Positions 5,971 to 10,929 of a stretch of 10,929 bases of DNA are shown piece after piece; position 1 is the first letter of the stretch, and the number at the start of each line of letters is the position of its first letter. The stretch spans positions 1 to 10,929 of the forward strand of contig JBPCVX010000357.1 in NCBI GenBank assembly GCA_051010095.1. The letters run 5' to 3'. The notes under the pieces are model-generated. The model was given only the letters and a program-made list of their open reading frames with translations. It had not been told where the DNA came from and searched no databases. The DNA comes from CAJQND01 sp051010095 (GTDB lineage Bacteria > Pseudomonadota > Alphaproteobacteria > Rhizobiales > CAJQND01). The position numbers were made by a program, and so were the translations under genes.

Positions 5971-8289
5971 TTATCGGCTGTCAACGCCCAGTCTACGTTT
6001 GGTACGCATCACGGAGCCGGATCTCTTGCGCTTCTTTGTTGCTCTCTTGTTACGGCGTTTTTGGCGGGTTTCGACAGTAACGGTGCGGGCGCGACGATCA
6101 TTTGAACTGCGGCCAAAGATTGAAAACAAACCACTTACAGCGCCAGCAACGCCGCCGCCAGATGGTTTACGCGCAGTTTTGCGTTTTGCGGGTCTTCGCG
6201 TCACAGTAACGCCGTCAGCCGAACTATCTGCGCCGGGATCTGCGCCAAGTGCATCGGGTGCATTTGTGCCTGGCAGAGCGGCTAGCGGAATTTCAACATC
6301 GGCATCATCGCCGGAATATCTTGCATACCGGCCATCTAGTGGAACGCCTATCAACGGAGATGCTACCTTCGTTTCCAATGCCTTTACCATGACTTCTTTC
6401 CACGTCATGGCTGGAAGGTTGCCACCAGTAATTCGTTTTGTTGGGCCATAATCATCATTGCCGAACCAAACGCCAGTTACGTAGTGTGCTGTAAATCCGA
6501 TATACCAGGCATCACGATAAGCCTGGGTAGTGCCGGTCTTGCCGGCCTGTGGGGTAAATCCGAGCTGAGAGCGCCGCGCTGTACCTGCTTGCACCACTTG
6601 GCTCAGCATATAGTTCAAATCTGAAATGTTCTTTGGAGCAACAACCAGTTCAGCCGCTTCTGTCTCGTGCTTCTTGCGGTCATACAATAAATCACCATTG
6701 GGGCGGCGGATCTCCAAAATGGTATAGGGCTTAGACAATCGCCCGCCATTTGCAAATGTTGCGTATGCACCCGTGATATCCATCACGGTTACTTCGTTTG
6801 TGCCAAGTGGCATGGATGCGTTGGGCCGCAGCTCACTTTCCAAACCGACAGCCTTAGCTGTTTCGATAATTGAACGTCGCCCGATCGCCTGCGCCAAATG
6901 CACAGGTATCGTGTTAATTGACTTGGCGAGTGCCGTAGTCATTGAGACCCGACCTCTGTACTTGCGCGTGTAGTTCTTGGGCGACCAACCTCGGATCGAG
7001 ATTGGGCGGTCATACACGACTGAGTTAGGTCGGTATCCTTTTCGCAACGCAGTTAAATACACAAATGGTTTGAAAGCCGATCCAGGCTGCCGCAACGCTT
7101 CAGTGGCGCGGTTAAATTGGCTCTTTTCATAATCCCGCCCGCCGACAATCGCCTTTACAGCTCCCGCAGGCTCCATAGTTACCAAAGCGGCTTGCGTAAC
7201 ATCTCGTGTCTCGCTGTTCTCATCAATCATCCTGTTGACGGTTTCTTGAGCATGTTTTTGCAAGGCCGGGTCGATGGTTGTTTTAACTTCGATAACATAA
7301 TCATCATCAAGACCTTGGCGTTTAAGCACTGCCAATGTCTCTTCGTATGCCCAGTCCATGAAATAGTCTGGACTGTAAAAGCCCGGGTCTTTGAAAACTG
7401 CAGCCGGGCGGCGGCGCGCGGCAAACATTTCACCTTGGCTTATTGCACCGATATCAAGCATACGCGCCAGCACCACATTGGCGCGGTCGCGTGCAGCCTG
7501 CAGATTGACATGAGGGGCATATTTGCTTGGCGCTTTGAAAAGGCCTGCAAGCATCGCAGCTTCTGCAAGACTTACATCGCGAATAGATTTGCCGAAATAA
7601 AACTGTGCGGCCGCCTCAACCCCATAAGCACCACCACCCATGTAGGAACGGTCGAGATAGAGTTTCAAGATTTCGTTTTTTGAAAGCCGAAACTCGATCC
7701 ATAGTGCCAGAAAAGCTTCATGCGCTTTTCGGCGGAGCGAGCGTTCGGGGCTTAGAAAAAGGTTTTTTGCAAGCTGCTGAGTGAGGCTTGATCCCCCTTG
7801 CACAACTCCAGCAGCCTGTGCGTTGGCAACGGCTGCACGGATGGTGCCTTGAATATCGACCCCAAAATGCTGGAAGAAACGAGCATCCTCGGTTGCCAAC
7901 ACGGCATTAATGACATGGGGCGGAATCTCTGAAAGTGGGATTGCATCATCTTGGCGCACACCGCGCTGCCCCACAACTTCGCCATTAATATCTGTAAAGG
8001 TTACGGCGTACTGGCGGCCACGGTTCCAAATATCACCTTCACCGCTGAACGGTGGAAGTGCGAAATAGGCGACCCCGATAGCAATCACCATGGCAACCAT
8101 GATGCCATCGGACAACAAATCTACAAAAAATCGCTTAATTCCCCAAATCCGCCAGCGCTCCATCCACGCCGAATAAGCGCTGTAGTTGCGTTTGAGGAAA
8201 TCTGAAAACTCAAACACGCCCGAACTCACCAGCGAATCAAACGCAGCGAACATGCGGATAAATAGGGATTGGCGTTTCGGTTTTCGCAA
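5971..8289 (-). CDS. Class A penicillin-binding protein (PBP1a-type glycosyltransferase/transpeptidase)
   Basis: This 772-residue bifunctional enzyme polymerises lipid II into glycan strands and cross-links the peptides on the periplasmic side of the inner membrane. Layout: basic cytoplasmic N-terminus, one membrane segment (about 61-80), GT51 glycosyltransferase domain with EDARFFQHFG (134-143, catalytic Glu134), GGSSLTQQLAKN (165-176) and RRKAHE (186-191), then the transpeptidase domain with SAFK (404-407, acylated Ser404), SIN (457-459) and KTGT (584-587). The tail from about 698 is strongly basic and disordered-looking. The longest frame starts at TTG 8289 with GAGAG just upstream; ATG 8253 would drop 12 residues. 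I keep the TTG because a basic N-terminus is usual for this protein. It is divergent from the YcgN gene, with 133 bases between. Confidence 0.95.
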   Translation of the reverse strand: MRKPKRQSLFIRMFAAFDSLVSSGVFEFSDFLKRNYSAYSAWMERWRIWGIKRFFVDLLSDGIMVAMVIAIGVAYFALPPFSGEGDIWNRGRQYAVTFTDINGEVVGQRGVRQDDAIPLSEIPPHVINAVLATEDARFFQHFGVDIQGTIRAAVANAQAAGVVQGGSSLTQQLAKNLFLSPERSLRRKAHEAFLALWIEFRLSKNEILKLYLDRSYMGGGAYGVEAAAQFYFGKSIRDVSLAEAAMLAGLFKAPSKYAPHVNLQAARDRANVVLARMLDIGAISQGEMFAARRRPAAVFKDPGFYSPDYFMDWAYEETLAVLKRQGLDDDYVIEVKTTIDPALQKHAQETVNRMIDENSETRDVTQAALVTMEPAGAVKAIVGGRDYEKSQFNRATEALRQPGSAFKPFVYLTALRKGYRPNSVVYDRPISIRGWSPKNYTRKYRGRVSMTTALAKSINTIPVHLAQAIGRRSIIETAKAVGLESELRPNASMPLGTNEVTVMDITGAYATFANGGRLSKPYTILEIRRPNGDLLYDRKKHETEAAELVVAPKNISDLNYMLSQVVQAGTARRSQLGFTPQAGKTGTTQAYRDAWYIGFTAHYVTGVWFGNDDYGPTKRITGGNLPAMTWKEVMVKALETKVASPLIGVPLDGRYARYSGDDADVEIPLAALPGTNAPDALGADPGADSSADGVTVTRRPAKRKTARKPSGGGVAGAVSGLFSIFGRSSNDRRARTVTVETRQKRRNKRATKKRKRSGSVMRTKRRLGVDSR

Positions 8290-8391
8290 GGCTCTCGTCA
8301 GCTTTCAAAGGTCTAAGTTTGAAACATATTCTTGTGTGACCAATATATGGTACGTTTTTGTGGCAAAGACAGTATAAATCTGTGTTTTTGT

Positions 8392-8397
8392 TATAAT
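8392..8397 (+). promoter_or_regulatory. Candidate -10 element for the YcgN-family gene
   Basis: A perfect TATAAT is at 8392-8397, 25 bases before the GTG start. The -35 region at the usual distance (about 8366-8374, aagacagta) is a poor match, so the promoter may be activator-dependent or of another type. Confidence 0.35.
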
Positions 8398-8422
8398 TTT
8401 CCGCGATGGAGTATGTTGGTGC

Positions 8423-8920
8423 GTGAACGAAGCAGATAAAATGTTCGAAATAGGTGAAAATAAGCCACCTTTTTGGGAAACCAAGTCTTTGCAACAGATG
8501 AGCCGATCGGAATGGGAAGCGCTTTGCGATGGATGTGGGCGTTGCTGCCTGGTTAAGCTCATTGATGATGAGACCGAAGAGCTTCACTACACTATGGCCT
8601 CTTGCAGGTTGCTTGACACCAAAAGTTGCCAATGTTCTGATTACGCCAAGCGTGCAGAATTGATAAAAGACTGTATATCATTAAATCCAGATAATTTGAG
8701 TGAAATGAATTGGTTACCACCAACATGTGCTTATAAGAGACTTGCTGAGGGGCGAACGCTGTCTTGGTGGCATCCTTTAATTTCAGGTGATGTGGAAACG
8801 GTTCACGAGGCGGGTATATCGGTGCGAGGAAAGTGTATAAGTGAGACCCACATGCATGAAGATGATCTGTGGGGAGCACGGGTTCTTTGGCCGCTGTTGG
8901 ACGAGGAAAGTGGCGAGTAA
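8423..8920 (+). CDS. YcgN/UPF0260-family cysteine-cluster protein
   Basis: The 165-residue cytoplasmic protein has the characteristic CDGCGRCC motif (35-42) and further conserved cysteines at about 61, 69, 71, 84, 102 and 138. The Trp- and Pro-rich blocks WLPPTCAY and LSWWHPL (near 97-119) are typical of UPF0260 proteins. The CxxCxxCC arrangement suggests binding of Zn or an Fe-S cluster, but the role of the family is not established. The chosen start is GTG 8423, with GGAG 11 bases upstream; ATG 8441 is possible and would keep all motifs. It appears to be a single-gene transcript: it is divergent from the PBP gene, and a separate strong promoter follows it. Confidence 0.9.
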   Translation: MNEADKMFEIGENKPPFWETKSLQQMSRSEWEALCDGCGRCCLVKLIDDETEELHYTMASCRLLDTKSCQCSDYAKRAELIKDCISLNPDNLSEMNWLPPTCAYKRLAEGRTLSWWHPLISGDVETVHEAGISVRGKCISETHMHEDDLWGARVLWPLLDEESGE

Positions 8921-8931
8921 CTTGCACTTGA

Positions 8932-8948
8932 TTCACACTCAATGTGAA
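8932..8948. repeat. Inverted repeat TTCACA-N5-TGTGAA
   Basis: Perfect 6-base arms lie 12 bases after the YcgN-family stop codon and 30 bases before the -35 element of the next promoter. It could be an operator or a short hairpin at the 3' end of the upstream gene. There is no T-run, so it is a poor terminator. A TTTCACA matching its right arm in inverse orientation recurs at 9071-9077. Confidence 0.45.
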
Positions 8949-8950
8949 AT

Positions 8951-8975
8951 AAATTTACTAAATAGGAAATTTACT
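8951..8975. repeat. Tandem direct repeats AAATTTACT, 16-bp period
   Basis: AAATTTACT occurs at 8951-8959 and again, identical, at 8967-8975. The second copy ends two bases before the -35 hexamer of the GTA-leader promoter. Direct repeats touching a -35 element are a common layout for activator binding sites; the binding protein is unknown. Confidence 0.5.
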
Positions 8976-8977
8976 GC

Positions 8978-9007
8978 TTGACATCGTCACGCTGTTTGGC
9001 CTATAAG
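8978..9007 (+). promoter_or_regulatory. Strong sigma70-type promoter ahead of the terminase genes
   Basis: A perfect -35 TTGACA (8978-8983) and a -10 TATAAG (9002-9007) are separated by 18 bases. This is the best promoter match in the window. The predicted transcript start is about 9013-9015, at the first base of a hairpin. The only gene downstream on + is the HTH/terminase pair, behind a terminator. Confidence 0.75.
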
Positions 9008-9012
9008 AGGGC

Positions 9013-9069
9013 ATGTTCAGACAAATGGATGAACATTAAAGGGGCATCCTCGGGATGACCCCTTTTTTT
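9013..9069 (+). ncRNA. Candidate short leader RNA or sRNA (about 57 nt)
   Basis: Promoter and terminator define a transcript of about 57 nt. Its 5' end folds as ATGTTCA (9013-9019) with TGAACAT (9030-9036) around a 10-base loop, and its 3' end is the terminator hairpin. GGATGA occurs both in the first hairpin (9027-9032) and in the terminator's right arm (9053-9058). So GGATG at 9027-9031 could pair instead with CATCC (9045-9049) and disrupt the terminator, though by only 5 bp. It could be the terminated leader of the GTA operon or an independent sRNA. I recognise no Rfam family. Confidence 0.55.
9041..9069 (+). terminator. Strong intrinsic terminator between promoter and terminase genes
   Basis: GGGGCATCC (9041-9049) pairs with GGATG and CCCC (9053-9062, one bulged A at 9058) around a TCG loop and is followed by seven T residues (9063-9069). 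It lies 56 bases before the ATG of the HTH gene and should stop most transcripts from the promoter at 8978. Confidence 0.85.
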
Positions 9070-9124
9070 GTTTCACATAATCGGCGCATATGAGCGCTGC
9101 GAAGTTTTTAAAAAATTGTCAAAA

Positions 9125-9631
9125 ATGACATCAGAACAATGGCAGGTGGCTGAGGCGGAATATGTATCCGGCTCAAGTAGCGCCAAAGAACTGGCCGAGC
9201 GCTTTGGGGTTTGCGAAGATACTGTTGTCAAGCATGCGCGCGATGCTCTCTGGAGGCTTAAGCGAAAATCTGTACGCAGCTATCTTGGCGGATCGCTCGA
9301 CGAAATGGATGAGGACTTGATCCTGAGCTCTGGTGGTCAGATTCTGCAAGCCGCGTTTAAAACCCGCATGAGCGATATTTTGGATCATCTGCTTTGTAGC
9401 ATGAAAACGCGCACCTGCAGTGGTGGGGAAAACACATCCTTAGATCGTGCGCGCGACGTGCGCACGATGGATTCACTAATAAAAATGTTGGATAGGTTGC
9501 ATGATACGGATAATCCGGATTCAGAGCCCGCCCGCGAGGACTGGCTAAAATATGACGATGACGCCATCTATGATTGGTTGTCGAGAGAGATTGACGAAGC
9601 AAAGCGTGTCCGAGACCCGCGAACTTCTTAA
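9125..9631 (+). CDS. HTH protein, putative GTA small terminase (RcGTA g1-like)
   Basis: The 168-residue protein starts with a helix-turn-helix region at about 16-40 (AKELAERFGVCEDTVVKHAR). A basic helix (RLKRKSVRS), a helical middle and an acidic Asp-rich C-terminal part (YDDDAIYDWLSREIDEAKR) follow. It directly precedes and overlaps the large terminase gene, the usual place of the DNA-recognising small terminase in phages and of g1 in GTA clusters. That context, not a sequence hallmark, drives the call. The ATG at 9125 lacks a clear ribosome binding site (AT-rich, gtcaaaa upstream). The frame is open back to a TTG at 9068, which lies inside the terminator T-run and is unlikely. A 12-codon frame (ATG 9090) ends in TGA overlapping this ATG, so coupling is conceivable. 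It could also be a transcription regulator. Confidence 0.7.
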   Translation: MTSEQWQVAEAEYVSGSSSAKELAERFGVCEDTVVKHARDALWRLKRKSVRSYLGGSLDEMDEDLILSSGGQILQAAFKTRMSDILDHLLCSMKTRTCSGGENTSLDRARDVRTMDSLIKMLDRLHDTDNPDSEPAREDWLKYDDDAIYDWLSREIDEAKRVRDPRTS

Positions 9632-10907
9632 CCAGCGATCGGAATTACACACCACGATTGCGGAACATTTCTGGGGGGTGGCCGCCAGAACGGATCAACT
9701 CCCACCAGAAGCGATAAGCGAGAAGCAAAATTGGTTGGTTTGGCTACTTTTGGGTGGTCGAGGGGCCGGCAAGACGCGCGCTGGCGCTGAGTGGGTGCGT
9801 GCCATGGCGCAAGGGCGAAAAGTTGCTGGAGGCGTCAGGGCAAGGCGCATTGCCTTAGTGGGGCCAACCTACGCTGAAGCGCGTGCGATTATGGTTGAAG
9901 GTGTTTCTGGATTGCTTTCCATTCATCTATCTGGCGAGCGTCCTCGTTATGACGCATCGTTGCGAAGGTTGCTTTGGCCAAGCGGAACGATTGCGCAATT
10001 GTTTTCTGCTGAAGACCCGGAAGCGCTTCGCGGTCCGCAATTTGATGCTGCTTGGTGTGATGAACTTTGCCGTTGGGCGTATCCCGAGCAGACATGGGAT
10101 ATGTTGCAATTTGCTTTGAGGTTGGGGGTTAATCCGAGACAGGTAATCACCACCACACCCAGGCCTATACCATTGCTCAAAAAACTTATGTCAGCTGAAA
10201 GTACAGTGACCTCACGATCTCGCACAAATGACAATGAGGATAACTTATCAAGCGCATTTTTGCGCTCCATATCTGAGCGCTACGCGGGCACGAGGCTTGG
10301 TCGCCAGGAACTTGAGGCCGAACTAATTGAGGATAATCCAGATGCTCTTTGGCAACGCAACGAGCTTGAAGTGGCGCGCATCCAAGTTTTGCCTGAGTTG
10401 ATGCGCGTTGTTGTGGCGGTAGATCCGCCTGCGACAAGTGGAGACAACGCTAATGCATGTGGCATTCTGGCAGCAGGCCTCACTCAGGAAGGCAATGCTG
10501 TGGTGCTGGAAGATGCAACGCTCGATCAGGCTCGTCCTCTGGTTTGGGCCCGCCATGCGGTCAGTCTATACCACAAGTTGAAAGCGGATCGGTTGGTGGC
10601 GGAAGCCAATCAAGGCGGCGAAATGGTAGAGGCGCTTATTCGTCAAGCAGACCCCACTGTTGCGGTGAAAATGGTGCGCGCAACGCGCGGCAAGGCGCTG
10701 CGCGCCGAACCGGTGGCCGCTCTCTATGAACGCGGGAAAGTCAAGCATCTGGGCACGATGGTTAAGCTTGAAGACGAAATGTGCCACTTCACGCGCTCGC
10801 TCGGGCGGGCGCAGAACAGCCCTGACCGACTTGATGCGCTCGTGTGGGGTTTAACCGAACTCATGCTCAGCGGCGAAGCTGGTGAACCACGTGTTCAGGT
10901 GCTGTGA
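9606..10907 (+). CDS. GTA-type large terminase (DNA-packaging ATPase/nuclease, RcGTA g2-like)
   Basis: The large terminase pumps DNA into capsids and cuts it to headful length. With GTG 9606 it has 433 residues. Walker A is GGRGAGKT (about 50-57), Walker B with catalytic Glu is AAWCDE (148-153) and the coupling motif is TTT (182-184). The RNase H-fold nuclease has acidic residues at Asp273 (AVDPPATSGDN), Glu333 (VAEANQGGEM) and Asp410 (SPDRLDALVWGL). All catalytic positions look intact. The blocks GPQFDAAWCDELCRW, GTRLGRQELEAEL and RGKALRAEPVAALYE are what I recall for alphaproteobacterial GTA terminases rather than typical prophages. The frame extends to ATG 9552, but those 18 residues are coded inside the HTH gene, so a start near 9606 (26-base overlap) is preferred. 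The next GTA gene (portal) would lie just beyond the window. Confidence 0.9.
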   Translation: MSETRELLNQRSELHTTIAEHFWGVAARTDQLPPEAISEKQNWLVWLLLGGRGAGKTRAGAEWVRAMAQGRKVAGGVRARRIALVGPTYAEARAIMVEGVSGLLSIHLSGERPRYDASLRRLLWPSGTIAQLFSAEDPEALRGPQFDAAWCDELCRWAYPEQTWDMLQFALRLGVNPRQVITTTPRPIPLLKKLMSAESTVTSRSRTNDNEDNLSSAFLRSISERYAGTRLGRQELEAELIEDNPDALWQRNELEVARIQVLPELMRVVVAVDPPATSGDNANACGILAAGLTQEGNAVVLEDATLDQARPLVWARHAVSLYHKLKADRLVAEANQGGEMVEALIRQADPTVAVKMVRATRGKALRAEPVAALYERGKVKHLGTMVKLEDEMCHFTRSLGRAQNSPDRLDALVWGLTELMLSGEAGEPRVQVL

Positions 10908-10929
10908 CGTAAGGCCGAAAGCCAACTAA

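Noticed and set aside
5979..5984. TTGACA on the minus strand at the end of the PBP gene
   Set aside because: No acceptable -10 follows at 16-18 bases, and the bases are explained by coding sequence.
5933..6451. 172-codon plus-strand open frame
   Set aside because: It is antisense to the transpeptidase end and basic tail of the PBP; Arg/Lys codons on the real strand leave few stops on the other strand.
7117..7683. 188-codon plus-strand open frame
   Set aside because: It lies entirely antisense to the conserved glycosyltransferase and central part of the PBP gene, and its translation has no family features.
8339..8351. ACCA-N5-TGGT near-palindrome between PBP and YcgN genes
   Set aside because: Arms are only 4 bases and the AT core is not symmetric; likely chance.
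9552..9605. Upstream ATG start for the large terminase
   Set aside because: The added 18 residues are read across the Asp-rich coding end of the HTH gene, have no ribosome binding site at proper distance, and are not needed for any domain.
1..10929. CRISPR array, tRNA, rRNA, insertion sequence or integrase
   Set aside because: No regularly spaced repeats, cloverleaf-like segment, transposase or integrase frame, or terminal inverted repeats were seen.

Overview
The window looks like a chromosomal segment of an alphaproteobacterium, most likely a moderate-GC member of the Hyphomicrobiales (Rhizobiales). The pointers are small lineage-typical families next to each other (DUF5330 with SufE, DUF1491, split DUF1214/DUF1254 genes, YcgN-type cysteine-cluster protein) and the first genes of what looks like a vertically inherited gene transfer agent (GTA) cluster. 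No database search was possible, so family names rest on recognised motifs.

Layout. At the left edge a 37-codon gene tail is read on +. Positions 130-1196 form a complete minus-strand unit: candidate sigma70 promoter, cobalamin riboswitch, a hairpin covering the ribosome binding site, a HupE/UreJ metal permease and an intrinsic terminator. This reads as B12-repressed cobalt uptake. Next on minus are sufE (Fe-S cluster assembly) and a small membrane-anchored DUF5330 protein. A 283-base divergent spacer with two clean inverted repeats (2185-2467 or slightly beyond) leads to a plus-strand run: a sensor-less histidine kinase, a membrane-anchored protein with two peptidoglycan-binding domains, a DUF1491 protein, and after a gap a 68-residue basic protein. 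That last gene converges, with stop codons overlapping, on a translationally coupled DUF1214-DUF1254 pair on minus. Upstream of the pair, also on minus, is a full-length bifunctional class A penicillin-binding protein. Divergent from it is a YcgN/UPF0260 gene on +.

The right end (8930-10907) is the most interesting part. Behind direct repeats sits a near-consensus sigma70 promoter. Its predicted transcript starts at a 7-bp hairpin and runs after about 57 nt into a strong intrinsic terminator. Only then come the small terminase-like HTH gene and the GTA-type large terminase. This order (strong promoter, short terminated RNA, packaging genes) resembles the late-operon leader of lambdoid phages (pR', 6S RNA, tR'). 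It suggests that the GTA operon is held off by termination and released by an antiterminator. This is inference from sequence layout; the short RNA could instead be an independent sRNA.

Three themes recur: envelope/peptidoglycan biology in the middle (PBP1a, PG-binding protein, membrane-anchored DUF proteins), metal/cofactor homeostasis on the left (cobalt, Fe-S), and DNA packaging on the right.
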